NCBI GenBank assembly: GCA_018241125.1
Contig: JAFEEL010000033.1
Span: 1-64,000, forward strand
DNA length: 64,000 bases
DNA from: Pseudomonadota bacterium
Lineage (GTDB): Bacteria; Pseudomonadota; Gammaproteobacteria; Xanthomonadales; Xanthomonadaceae
Direction: 5' to 3'
Made by a program: the position numbers and the translations under genes. How positions within the stretch are numbered: the first letter of the stretch is position 1; each line of letters starts with the position of its first letter. Under the pieces are notes generated by a model. That model made no database searches. It had not been told where the DNA came from and saw only the letters and a list, made by a program, of their open reading frames with translations. Of the stretch, positions 8,217-17,259 are shown piece by piece.

Positions 8217-11024
8217 ATGAACGATACGGATCGCAAAAAGTCTTTCAGCGAATTCTTCGAGACCGCGACGGGGTGCTTGCAGCCCTATTGCTGGCAAACC
8301 CAAGTTGCGCTCGATGGCCTCCCCGACGTGCTCCCAGTGCCAACGGGGCTCGGCAAGACCGAGGTCGCGCTCGCGTGGGCGTGGCGCCTGCTCGTCGACA
8401 AGAAGCCGGAACCGCTGCACCTCGTGGTCTGCCTACCGATGCGCAGCCTGGTCACTCAGACCGCGCAGCGGATGCAAACCTACTTCGACGCGCTCAGAGC
8501 GAAGAAGCCCGAGATCGACGTCGCAGTTCATCAGCTCATGGGCGGCGCGATCGACGACGAGTGGGTTCGTCAGCCCGACAAGCCTTGGGTGCTCGTTGGC
8601 ACGCAGGACCAACTCCTGTCGCGCGCACTCAATCGCGGCTATGCGATGAGCCGCTTCGAGTGGCCGGTTCACTTCGGCCTACTTAACAACGACTGTCGTT
8701 GGCTCATCGACGAGGTCCAGTTGATGGGACCGGGCCTGTGGACGACGTCGCAGCTCGATTGGATGCGCCGAAAACGCTTTCCGTCGCTGAAGCCATGTCC
8801 GACGACGTGGATGAGCGCCACCGTAGGCACGTCGTTCCTTAGCACCACGGATCGGGTGCGCGACGACCTCGACAAGCCCTCGGTGGAACAGGATGCATTC
8901 GAAGGAAAGCTCACGACCGCGCTCAACGACGACAAGGGGCTCGAGTGGTGGCGTGAGGCGAAGCGCCCTCTGGCGTGGTGGCAGCCAGAGTCAGCCGCGC
9001 AACCGACGACCGGCGGAGGCAAAAGGCGAGGCGCGCGGAAGTCCGCAGCCGCGACGGCAGTCACGCCGGACGCTATCGCCACCTCCGTGAAGGCGAAGCA
9101 CGCAGCGGGTACGCTCTCGCTCGTCATCTGCAACACTGTGGACATGGCGCGCGCCGTGTTCGGCGCGCTCGTGGCGAGCGAGTACAAGGTTCTCCTCACC
9201 TCGCGGTTTCGCCCGGATGACCGCTCGGGGCACGAGCAACGCCTCCTCGACTTCGACGCCCAGCGCAAGGCTGGCGCGCTACCCGAGCGCGATCCAGGCC
9301 TCATCTGCGTGAGCACGCAGGTGATCGAGGCGGGCGTGGACATCTCGGCGCATCGTCTCTTCACCGAGCTCGCGCCGTGGCCTTCGATGCTTCAGCGTCT
9401 TGGTCGCCTGAACCGCAAGGGCGACGATCAGGGCGCTCAGGCTTGGGTCTGGGAGACGCCGAAGGAAGGCGGAAACAAGAAGGTCGAGCGCATCGGCCCC
9501 TACGAAACCACCGACATCGAACGCGCCAAGAAGCTCGTCGATGCCTTCTCCCCGCTATCCAAGAACGGCGCGTTCTCCGAGGCCATTGCTGGCTTGAACG
9601 CGAGCAAGCAGAAGGAAGTCACCGAGGCTCTGCAGCCGAAACCGAGCCCGTTGCCACGCGCTCTCGACGTCCACGGGCTCTTCTCGACGGAGCGCGACGT
9701 TCACGGTGGATTTACCGACGTCAGCGCCTTCGTGCGCGGCACCGATCCCGATCTCGACGTGACGGTGTTCTGGCGCGACTGGTCTGGCGATAGTCCTCCT
9801 CGCGGCGAGGATCTCGACGGCCCGCTGCTGGAGCCCGCGCGGGAAGGTTGCTCGGTTTCGTTCGTGCGCGTGCAGAAGATGATCAAGAGCAGCAAGGCCT
9901 GGCTCTGGGATGACGAGGCGGATCGCTGGGAGCGTGTGAACCACGGGGATATCCGGCCCGGCATGCTCGTGATGCTCAAACGGGAGGTCGGCGGCTACGA
10001 CGCGACCGAAGGTTGGACGGGCGACAAGTCAAACGTGCTCGCCGAAGTTCCGCGTGCCGGGCGTGGCGCGACGCTGCGAGATGATGTGTGGACTGAAGCT
10101 GGGTACTGGTCGACGCTCGATGTCCACCTCAAGGACGCGAGAGACGCGGCCGAGAAGCTGAGCACCGCGCTCTCGCTGACCGGCGACACGAGGACGGCCG
10201 TCGTGGAGGCGTCAGGGCTCCATGACCTCGGCAAGGCCCATCCGCAGTGGCAGGCCGCATTGCCTGATCGCTCCGGCATTCCCGACGCGCTGCTCGCGAA
10301 GAGCCCGCGCGTCGTCGCCGCCGATGTCGTGGGGGATGTCTCCGCCACCCGCGCAGAGTTCGCGAGGCTGCGGGCGCAGGCGCATGAGTTGCCGGAGCAG
10401 GCGCGGCGCCGCGGTCGTGAAGACGTTGTTCGCCTTCGGTGGACCATCGACGACAAGCTCAGCGATGCCGAGCTGAAATCGCTACTCGCCGTCACCGGTG
10501 TTCGCTGGGCCGGGCATCTCCAGTTCCGCCCCGGCCTCCGTCATGAGGTCGCCTCTGCGCTTGCGATGTGGCACAAGTACCGCGACGCCAAGACGAAGCC
10601 GTACCCGGCGCTCGCGGTCTACCTGGCGGCCACGCACCACGGAAAGGCACGCACCGTGATGCGTTCGTCGACGGACAAAGGCGATGACGTCTTCGGCGTA
10701 CGCCCCGAGCCGAGCACGCTCGTGATCGGTAGCGACCAGTGGCCACTCGACTTCTCGATCGCGAAGGACGGCGCAGACGGACGATGGGACGGTGACGAGT
10801 TCGTACTGACGGGGCACGGGTGGACGGGCCTCGTGGCCGACCTGCTCGGCCCGTGGCGACCAGAGGAAAAAAGCGACGTCGGCGTCGTGCCGGAGTCCGA
10901 ACCGCGTCTGCTCGGCCCCTTCGCGCTGGCGTACCTCGAGGCGCTCGTCCGCATCGCAGACTGGCGCGCGAGCGGGCAGCCGAGCGCGAGCACCAAGCCC
11001 AGCGAGGTGCGTGATGGCCAGTGA
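8217..11024 (+). CDS. cas3: Type I-G Cas3 helicase-nuclease (helicase N-terminal, HD C-terminal)
   Basis: A 935-residue Cas3 that unwinds and degrades target DNA after Cascade binding. The helicase half has Walker A VPTGLGKTEVALAW (about residues 41-54), a DEVQ form of motif II in LIDEVQLMG (about 163-171), motif III SATVG (about 200) and motif VI QRLGRLNRKG (about 392-401). The HD nuclease follows the helicase instead of leading it, with GLHDLGKAHPQWQ near 665-680 and ATHHGK near 803-808. This reversed order is the known arrangement of subtype I-G/I-U. It is the first gene of the effector operon and overlaps csx17 by 11 bp. Leucine codons are mostly CTC, unlike the flanking genes. Confidence 0.93.
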   Translation: MNDTDRKKSFSEFFETATGCLQPYCWQTQVALDGLPDVLPVPTGLGKTEVALAWAWRLLVDKKPEPLHLVVCLPMRSLVTQTAQRMQTYFDALRAKKPEIDVAVHQLMGGAIDDEWVRQPDKPWVLVGTQDQLLSRALNRGYAMSRFEWPVHFGLLNNDCRWLIDEVQLMGPGLWTTSQLDWMRRKRFPSLKPCPTTWMSATVGTSFLSTTDRVRDDLDKPSVEQDAFEGKLTTALNDDKGLEWWREAKRPLAWWQPESAAQPTTGGGKRRGARKSAAATAVTPDAIATSVKAKHAAGTLSLVICNTVDMARAVFGALVASEYKVLLTSRFRPDDRSGHEQRLLDFDAQRKAGALPERDPGLICVSTQVIEAGVDISAHRLFTELAPWPSMLQRLGRLNRKGDDQGAQAWVWETPKEGGNKKVERIGPYETTDIERAKKLVDAFSPLSKNGAFSEAIAGLNASKQKEVTEALQPKPSPLPRALDVHGLFSTERDVHGGFTDVSAFVRGTDPDLDVTVFWRDWSGDSPPRGEDLDGPLLEPAREGCSVSFVRVQKMIKSSKAWLWDDEADRWERVNHGDIRPGMLVMLKREVGGYDATEGWTGDKSNVLAEVPRAGRGATLRDDVWTEAGYWSTLDVHLKDARDAAEKLSTALSLTGDTRTAVVEASGLHDLGKAHPQWQAALPDRSGIPDALLAKSPRVVAADVVGDVSATRAEFARLRAQAHELPEQARRRGREDVVRLRWTIDDKLSDAELKSLLAVTGVRWAGHLQFRPGLRHEVASALAMWHKYRDAKTKPYPALAVYLAATHHGKARTVMRSSTDKGDDVFGVRPEPSTLVIGSDQWPLDFSIAKDGADGRWDGDEFVLTGHGWTGLVADLLGPWRPEEKSDVGVVPESEPRLLGPFALAYLEALVRIADWRASGQPSASTKPSEVRDGQ

Positions 11025-13230
11025 ACTGCGCCTTCCAGCCCTGGCGCTGCCCGGTCTGTCGCCCGACAGCCTCGGCAACTACCTCGCGTCGCTCGGCCTC
11101 TTGCGGGTGCTGTCTCGAAAGTGGCCGAGCACGCGGATCGCGTGGCGCGACGAGGTGTTGCAGGTGATCGGCGGCCCGACGTCGCTCGACGAGCTGCTCG
11201 ACGAGTTGGTGCGAGTCGCGACTAACCGCGCGTGGACGCCGTACGGTCGTGAGTGGAAGGACGCGCAGGCAGAGAGCAGCAAACTCGCGCAGAGTCAGAA
11301 TCCCAAGGTCAAGGCAACGAGCGGAGTGCCCTTCGCCCTCTGGCAGGCTCGAGTTGAGGAGCAGGTCCTCGATGGGTTTGCCGCCCATGTCGTGCCACAT
11401 GGCGCTGGCCGCTCAATGAATCCCATTCTTGGCAAAGCAGGAAAGATCGGTCAGCGGGACTTCGCGAAGGGATGGGAGCGCGCTACCGGCCTGCTTGCAC
11501 CACCGAAACCATCAAAGCCAGGCAAGAACGAGACGCCAGCCAAGAAGGCAGCCCGCGAGAATTCGGATTCCGAATCGGCCAATAGCGAGAGGCTGCGGAA
11601 GCGCGGTGAACTGGAGGCACTTCTTCAGGGCGCTCCTCTCTCGTGGTTGGAGAAGGACCTGAACGCCGCTTCGTGGTTCAGCCATGCCAACAAGCAGTAC
11701 AACAATGGACAGAGGGCCTACCGTGACGGCTTTCTCTCTCCTTGGCTGATGGTGTTTGCCTGCGAGGGAATTTCCTTCCTGTCTGGCGGCACGTCTCGTC
11801 GCTTGGGAGCGAAGGCACGTGTCACCGCGGCCTTTCCGTTCGTCACGCAGGCGTCGGCTCCCAGCGCGAGCGGTTTGGCCGGGCGCGACACCGCAGAACT
11901 GTGGGCTCCGATGTGGGGCCGTCCGATGACGGCCGCCGAAGTGGCCACCATCTTTCGTCGTGGACGCGCGGAGCTATCTGCGCGCGCGGCGCAAACCCCC
12001 GGAGCATTCGCTAGCGCGGTTCTTCGACGCGGAGTTGACGCGGGCATCACGGAGTTCCGACGCTTCGTGTTGGGTTGGACGACAGCACAGGACTATGTCG
12101 AGCCTCGGTTCCATGGCGCGATTGCGACGCTTGGGTCTGATGCGACCGCTGGTGGAGCGCTTCCGCTCACGCTCGAACGCGTCACCGCCTTGATCGAGCA
12201 ACGCGGCTTTCCCCGGGATCGCAAGGTAGGCAAGCGCTGGCGTTTCGAGGGGCTGCGTGGCCCGATCGAATCAGCGCTGCTCGACGTTGCTGCTGAGCCG
12301 ACGAACCCGGAAGCAGGCATCGTGCTGCTCGACGCGACCGTCAGCGCGCTGGACCGTATCGACCGGAACCGCAGTTTCCGCGAGGGCAAGGTTCGCTGGG
12401 AGCCGCTGCCGCTCGAGTTGCTGGCGTCATTGTTTTCCGAGGGACAGGCCAGCACCGAGGCGCGGCTCGCTCTGTCCCTCGTGTCGGCGTTCCCCGTCGC
12501 GCAGCCCTTCGCCACGTACCGCTTCGGCGTCGAGTGGAAGTACGGAGCGACCTACGCGAACTACACGCACACCGACCGTCCTCCGGCCCGTTGGGTCTGG
12601 GGGCCTGGCGACCTGGCTCGCGTCCTCGGGGCTGTCTTGTCGAGAAAGCTCCTCGACCAGGAGGCGGACGCGAACAAGCCCCATCAACGTGGTCGAGCCC
12701 CCTTGCCGGCGACGGCATCGCAGGTTCGCCAGTGGCTCGACGGAGATCTCGACGAGGAACTCTTCGCGGCTTGGCTCGCGCGGCTTGCGCTCTTCGACTG
12801 GAGGAGCGTCCCGCAGGAGGTCCGCACCATCGTTCAGCGCGATGACGCCAGCGTGCCCAAGGCCGATGGCGGGCTGGCGCTCCTGGGGCTCCTGCAGCCG
12901 CTCGTCGATCAACGCCCCCTGGTCATCCGCGACCTCGGAGGCGACGACCTGCTAGCTGAGGAGACGGGCGCACGCACGACGGAAGCTGCGCGCGCGCTCG
13001 TCACGTTGACCCGCGCGGGCAACTTCGATGCCGTGCTCCGGCTTGCGAACAGCCGCTACTCGATGGCTCATGCGCGGCTCGCCACGTTCGACGTGACGTT
13101 CGCTGCGGACTCGCCTGACCGGCTCGTCGCGGCCCTTCTGTTCACCTTGTCTGGCCGCGATCGGGCGGCCTTGTTCGAACGCTGGCTTCGTCCTCGACGC
13201 CGGCCACAAAGAGGAGAAGCACATGTCTGA
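11014..13230 (+). CDS. csx17: Type I-G Cascade large subunit Csx17 (Cas8)
   Basis: A 738-residue Csx17 family protein, the Cas8-type large subunit of subtype I-G, expected to recognise the PAM and recruit Cas3. The diagnostic N-terminus LPGLSPDSLGNYLASLGLLR is present, followed by the usual WRDEVLQVIGG region. A Lys/Glu-rich, lower-GC central stretch at about residues 165-200 (KPSKPGKNETPAKKAARE) looks like a disordered linker. The ATG at 11014 overlaps the cas3 stop, and the 3' end overlaps csb1 by 8 bp, so the genes are translationally coupled. No catalytic motif is expected or seen. The family assignment rests on the N-terminus and on its position between cas3 and csb1. Confidence 0.9.
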   Translation: MASELRLPALALPGLSPDSLGNYLASLGLLRVLSRKWPSTRIAWRDEVLQVIGGPTSLDELLDELVRVATNRAWTPYGREWKDAQAESSKLAQSQNPKVKATSGVPFALWQARVEEQVLDGFAAHVVPHGAGRSMNPILGKAGKIGQRDFAKGWERATGLLAPPKPSKPGKNETPAKKAARENSDSESANSERLRKRGELEALLQGAPLSWLEKDLNAASWFSHANKQYNNGQRAYRDGFLSPWLMVFACEGISFLSGGTSRRLGAKARVTAAFPFVTQASAPSASGLAGRDTAELWAPMWGRPMTAAEVATIFRRGRAELSARAAQTPGAFASAVLRRGVDAGITEFRRFVLGWTTAQDYVEPRFHGAIATLGSDATAGGALPLTLERVTALIEQRGFPRDRKVGKRWRFEGLRGPIESALLDVAAEPTNPEAGIVLLDATVSALDRIDRNRSFREGKVRWEPLPLELLASLFSEGQASTEARLALSLVSAFPVAQPFATYRFGVEWKYGATYANYTHTDRPPARWVWGPGDLARVLGAVLSRKLLDQEADANKPHQRGRAPLPATASQVRQWLDGDLDEELFAAWLARLALFDWRSVPQEVRTIVQRDDASVPKADGGLALLGLLQPLVDQRPLVIRDLGGDDLLAEETGARTTEAARALVTLTRAGNFDAVLRLANSRYSMAHARLATFDVTFAADSPDRLVAALLFTLSGRDRAALFERWLRPRRRPQRGEAHV

Positions 13231-14383
13231 CGCAGAGAAGAAGAGTTCCCCGAAGAAGCTCACTCCCACCGACGTGTTGAAGGGGGGGTCGCCGCTCGTC
13301 CTGACCGCGACGCTCGAGCCGATCGCCGGCGATCGGTTCCAGCCCGCCGGCTTCCCCGAGATCGGCCACGTCTTCTACCCGGCCCCGCGCAAGGACGGCC
13401 GTACCGAGAACGTCTGCATCGTCGACAGTGCGGCGAGCATGGCCAACCACCTCGAGACGGTCTGCCAGCGCGGCGCCCACGATCTTGACCTCGTCGATGA
13501 CCTCAGCGGCATGCCCTACATCCGCTGCGTTACGGGCGATCTCGTCGATGGCAAGCTCCCGAACGACAAGCGCGAGACCATCGTCACGAGCCTCACCGAA
13601 GGCCACCGTATCGCTTCGAACTATTTTTTCGGTATTCGGACGAAGAGGAAGTGGAACGGGAAAGGCGCCCAACGCATCGGCAACGATGGTTCGATCGCCC
13701 AGGAGAGCTTCGGCGACGAACTCGCAAAGCCCTCGTACTTCGGCATTCAGAGCGACGGCGAGACCATCGCCCATCCGCCGCCCGAACGGTGGTGGAACGT
13801 GTTCAAGACCATCTTCGAGTTCGACCCGAACTCCTTGGTTCACGGGGTGTTGTTCACCGAGTGGCAGATCAAAATCCCCCGCGCCCTGACAGCGCACCTC
13901 GAGGCTTTCGGCGCTGGGCGTGTCGATCGCTCTGGCGTGAAGTTCGACCGACTCGGCAAGACGACCTCTGGTCAGCCCATCTTCGCGGTCGATGAGGCGA
14001 CCGCTGAGTCGATCCGCGCCACGTTCGTCATCGACGTCAGCCTCATCCGGTCCTTTGGACGCAAGAAGGGCGAGACGACGCTCGGCCTCTCCGAGGAGCA
14101 GCAGGAGTTCCTCGTCACGCTCGCCCTGTGGAAGGTCCAGCAGCTCCTTGCGTCGCCCTTCCGCTTCCGATCCGGCTGCCACCTCCGGCGCACGGCCCTC
14201 AAGAGCTACGAACAGGACGTGGAGATCGAGGTCGACATCGCAAACGCGATCAAGACTGCAGGACTCGACAAGCTTCCCGTCACCGACGTGTTCTGGCCGC
14301 GCGAGGAGCTGTATCGAGAAGGTCAGGCAGAGGCACAGAGCGACAGCGAGGAAGACGAGGGCGCGGAAGAGACCGAGGAATGA
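13223..14383 (+). CDS. csb1: Type I-G Cas7 backbone protein Csb1
   Basis: A 386-residue RAMP-type Cas7 protein (Csb1, GSU0053 family) that should polymerise along the crRNA. Recognisable segments are PAGFPEIGHVFYPAPR, the acidic patch DLDLVDDL, SNYFFGIRTKRKWNGKG (a basic, likely RNA-binding region) and FRFRSGCHLRRTALKSYEQ. The last 20 residues are almost entirely acidic and Ser-rich. Overlaps link it to csx17 upstream (8 bp) and to csb2 downstream (ATGA), so Cascade subunits are made in one operon. CTC dominates its leucine codons. Confidence 0.92.
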   Translation: MSDAEKKSSPKKLTPTDVLKGGSPLVLTATLEPIAGDRFQPAGFPEIGHVFYPAPRKDGRTENVCIVDSAASMANHLETVCQRGAHDLDLVDDLSGMPYIRCVTGDLVDGKLPNDKRETIVTSLTEGHRIASNYFFGIRTKRKWNGKGAQRIGNDGSIAQESFGDELAKPSYFGIQSDGETIAHPPPERWWNVFKTIFEFDPNSLVHGVLFTEWQIKIPRALTAHLEAFGAGRVDRSGVKFDRLGKTTSGQPIFAVDEATAESIRATFVIDVSLIRSFGRKKGETTLGLSEEQQEFLVTLALWKVQQLLASPFRFRSGCHLRRTALKSYEQDVEIEVDIANAIKTAGLDKLPVTDVFWPREELYREGQAEAQSDSEEDEGAEETEE

Positions 14384-15930
14384 AACTCGTCCTCCGACAA
14401 GAGTTCCCGCTCGGGCGCTTCCACGCGACGCCGTGGCGCGTGAACCCGTACGACGATCCGCACGGGGAGTGGCCGCCGAGCCCTTGGCGCTTGGTGCGCG
14501 CGGTGACCGCACGCTGGTACCAGTGGGCGCGTGAAGCTTCGCCCGAGCCCGACGTCGCGCAGCTCGAAAAGCTACAGGCCGCGCTGTGCAAGAGCACCTA
14601 CGCGTTCCACCTGCCCCCCAACGCAAGGAAGGGAAGCCCGCTCAGGCAGTACCACCCGACCGAGTTCGGCTGGCGCCCGGCAGAGAGGAAGAAGGCGGGA
14701 ACGCGCAGCTATGGCACGAGCCTCGTGCAGGACAACTACTGGTGCGTTCCTCCCGAAGCACCGGTGTGGTGGTTCATCGAAGGCGATGACTGGACCGACG
14801 ACCTTCGCGAGCTGCTCGGCCGGTGCCTGGAACGCATGACCTGGTTCGGGCGCGCCGAGACGCTCACGCGCATTCGCATGGCGGGCTCGACGGACGAGAT
14901 CCCGCAGGCTAACTGCACCCTCGCCGACAAACGCGCGGCCGGCGCAGTGCCCGTGCTGTCGCCGCTCGCCACGGCCACACGTGAGGATATCGAGCGCACG
15001 ACCGACAACCCCGAGGCCGTGAAGCGAGCCGTGCCTCCCGGGGCGCAGTGGCTCTACGCCGTGCGACCGCAACGGCCCGCAGCCCGTGAGCGTCGTCGCG
15101 TTCCAGAGCATCGGCCCGACTGTCACCTGATGCAGTTCGCCATCGGCTGGAACGTCGCGCCGGAAGGTCGCGCGATCGTGCGACTGACTTCGCGCTTCCG
15201 GGGTTCGGTTCTGCGCGAACTCCTCAAGATCAAATCTGGCGAACCCGCAGCGACATGGCCACGGGTCGGACGCGAAATACGCGATGCAGTTGCCGACATG
15301 TACGGCAAAGACGCAGAGGGGCAACCGCTCAAGGGCCCGCGCCGGCACACCGAATTCCTGGTGTGGTGCGAAGACGACCGACCGACCCGTCTGCTTGTCT
15401 GGCGTGGCGCGCGCGCGTTCGATGCCGACGAACAGGATGCGATCCTGTGCGCGGCCGCACACGACGTGTCGTGGGCCGCGGCCGGATCGGACTCCGATGT
15501 GTGGAAGGTGCGACTTGTCCCGCTGGATCGAGCAGTGCCCCAGCCGCCAGGATTCGACGGCACGCGTTCCGATGTCTGGGAGTCGGTGACGCCCTACGTG
15601 CCCCCTCGCCACAACCTTCGCGGCGGCAAGGAGCGCGAACGCGAGTCGCTGGCCGAACAGATCCAGCGCGAACTCCAGCAACGCGGATGCAACACGCCGG
15701 TCACGGTGGCGCTTCTGGGCGTGCCCAAATGGGTGGCGGTGCACGTGCCGCGACGGGAAGCGGGCAAGCGCGCGTTCATTGGCGACCGCCGTGGACAGAT
15801 GATTCGGCTGCGATTCGCGGCGCCCGTAGTCGGACCCATTCGCCTGGGTCATTCGAGCAGCTTCGGCTTGGGGCTATTCGCGCCTTGCCCCCCCTTAATC
15901 GGACGGTTCGCGCCGCGCCCGCCGCAGTAG
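14380..15930 (+). CDS. csb2: Type I-G Cas5-Cas6 fusion Csb2
   Basis: A 516-residue Csb2 (GSU0054 family), which joins a Cas5-like subunit to a Cas6-like crRNA endonuclease. The N-terminal Cas5-like RAMP part begins MKLVLRQEFPLGRFHATPWR and has the signature WPPSPWRLVRA. The C-terminal part ends with the Gly-rich loop GPIRLGHSSSFGLGLF at about residues 485-500, typical of Cas6-type RAMPs and likely to contact the repeat stem. The start codon overlaps the csb1 stop as ATGA. A short Pro/Arg tail follows the Gly-rich loop. The next gene on this strand, cas4-cas1, is 1.3 kb away because an opposite-strand ATPase gene intervenes. Confidence 0.9.
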   Translation: MKLVLRQEFPLGRFHATPWRVNPYDDPHGEWPPSPWRLVRAVTARWYQWAREASPEPDVAQLEKLQAALCKSTYAFHLPPNARKGSPLRQYHPTEFGWRPAERKKAGTRSYGTSLVQDNYWCVPPEAPVWWFIEGDDWTDDLRELLGRCLERMTWFGRAETLTRIRMAGSTDEIPQANCTLADKRAAGAVPVLSPLATATREDIERTTDNPEAVKRAVPPGAQWLYAVRPQRPAARERRRVPEHRPDCHLMQFAIGWNVAPEGRAIVRLTSRFRGSVLRELLKIKSGEPAATWPRVGREIRDAVADMYGKDAEGQPLKGPRRHTEFLVWCEDDRPTRLLVWRGARAFDADEQDAILCAAAHDVSWAAAGSDSDVWKVRLVPLDRAVPQPPGFDGTRSDVWESVTPYVPPRHNLRGGKERERESLAEQIQRELQQRGCNTPVTVALLGVPKWVAVHVPRREAGKRAFIGDRRGQMIRLRFAAPVVGPIRLGHSSSFGLGLFAPCPPLIGRFAPRPPQ

Positions 15931-15938
15931 CTCAGCGC

Positions 15939-17195
15939 TCACCCCCCAACCGGCACCGCCCACAACCCTTCCCCGAACCGCACCCGCTCCTCGCCGCCGT
16001 ACAACACCACGCCGCAGGCGAAGCGCTCACCCAGACCGGCTTGCATGTCCTTCAGTCCGGCGAAGTGCTTCGCACCGAGGCTGCGTGTGGCCTTGACCTC
16101 GATGCCGACGCAGCGGCCGGCGGCGTCCTCGATCACGAAGTCCACCTCCACCCCGCCGGCGCTACGGTAGTGGTACAGGCGCGGCGGCTCGGTCAGTGCG
16201 TTGCATTCGCGCCGGAGTTCACCCAGCACGAAGGTTTCCAGCAGGCCGCCATAGTGCGGCACTGTGGCCAAGACGGATTCGTCCACCCCGGACACCGCAC
16301 AAGCCAAGCCGCTGTCGAGCAGGTAGGTCTTGGGCGCCTTGATCAGGCGCTTGCCGAGGTTGGCGTGCCATGCCGGCAGCGGTTGCAGCAGGAAGCTGGC
16401 TTCCAGCAAACCGAGGTAGCGGTGCAGCGTGGCCTGCGGGATCGCGCTGGCGCGCGCCAGTTCGGCGGTGTTGGTCAGTGCTCCGCTGCGCACGGCCAGT
16501 AGCTTGAGCAGGCGTGGCAAGGCGGTCAAGTCGGCGATGTTGGAAAGCTCGCGGATGTCGCGCTGGGTGATGGTGGTGACGTAGGCGTCGAACCACGCGC
16601 GGCGGCGGTCACGACGCTTGCGTGCGAGCGCTTCGGGGAAGCCGCCGGTGGCGATGCGGGCGTGCAGAGCGGCCGCGCCGGCGTCTGCGCCGCGTCCCTT
16701 GCCGGTGGTGCTCACTGCGAGCAGGGCCTGCGCCGGCCGGTTGGCGAATGCGCTGGCAACGAAGCTGGGTTTGGTGCCCGCGATCTCGCCCTGCGCCAAC
16801 GGGTGCAGGCCAAGCACCTGCATGCGGCCGGCCAGCGATTCGGCGATGCTCGGCAGCACGAGTACATCGGCCGATCCGGTCAGCAGGAAGCGCCCGGGCC
16901 AGCGTTGGCGATCCACTTCACGCTTGATTGCCGGGAACAGGCCCGGTGCCTTCTGCACCTCATCGATGACCAGCAGGCCATGGTGGTCGGCGACGAAACT
17001 CGCAGGGTCGGCCTGCGCTGCCGCCAGCGCGGTGGGGTCGTCCAGAGTCAGGTAACGGCCCTTGCGTGCCCCGATCATGCGCTGCGCCAGCGTGCTCTTG
17101 CCGGTCTGGCGCGCGCCGTTGAGCAATATGACGGGGGTGTCCGACAACGCATCGCGCAGCCGTGGCAGCAACCAGCGTTGGTGATAATCTTCCAT
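15939..17195 (-). CDS. AAA ATPase with C-terminal DUF4143 nuclease-like domain
   Basis: A 418-residue protein of the AAA_14/DUF4143 architecture. Walker A is LLNGARQTGKSTLAQRM (about residues 24-40) and Walker B is LLVIDEVQKAP (about 93-103), with sensor-type LLTGSADVL after it. The C-terminal part holds DUF4143 with a PD-(D/E)xK-like pattern: GVEVDFVIE then GIEVKAT (about 350-375). It lies on the minus strand inside the cas operon, 8 bp after csb2 and 64 bp before cas4-cas1. Its codon use resembles the host chromosome rather than the effector genes. It could be an unrelated insertion or an accessory factor; members of this family also occur alone in many genomes. Substrate and role are unknown. 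Confidence 0.85.
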   Translation of the reverse strand: MEDYHQRWLLPRLRDALSDTPVILLNGARQTGKSTLAQRMIGARKGRYLTLDDPTALAAAQADPASFVADHHGLLVIDEVQKAPGLFPAIKREVDRQRWPGRFLLTGSADVLVLPSIAESLAGRMQVLGLHPLAQGEIAGTKPSFVASAFANRPAQALLAVSTTGKGRGADAGAAALHARIATGGFPEALARKRRDRRRAWFDAYVTTITQRDIRELSNIADLTALPRLLKLLAVRSGALTNTAELARASAIPQATLHRYLGLLEASFLLQPLPAWHANLGKRLIKAPKTYLLDSGLACAVSGVDESVLATVPHYGGLLETFVLGELRRECNALTEPPRLYHYRSAGGVEVDFVIEDAAGRCVGIEVKATRSLGAKHFAGLKDMQAGLGERFACGVVLYGGEERVRFGEGLWAVPVGG

Positions 17196-17259
17196 CTGAT
17201 GGATGATATCCTTCCACGAACTGGATTGTCATCGGCGCGAACCGGTTTGGAGGACGCCC
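17196..17259. promoter_or_regulatory. Divergent promoter region between ATPase and cas4-cas1
   Basis: A 64-bp divergent gap. Read on the minus strand, GTGGAAGGATATCA is followed about 21 bp later by ATGGAAGATTATCA, which contains the ATPase start codon; 11 of 14 bases match. Short palindromes (CCATC-T-GATGG and GGAT-GAT-ATCC) overlap. This could be an operator controlling one or both genes. On the plus strand a TTGGAGGAC Shine-Dalgarno sequence precedes cas4-cas1. Confidence 0.35.

Noticed and set aside
13223-14383. Possibility that the effector genes belong to subtype I-C or I-E
   Set aside because: Csb1, Csb2 and Csx17 signatures, the Cas3 domain order and the Cas4-Cas1 fusion point to I-G; no Cas8c, Cse or Csd genes are present.
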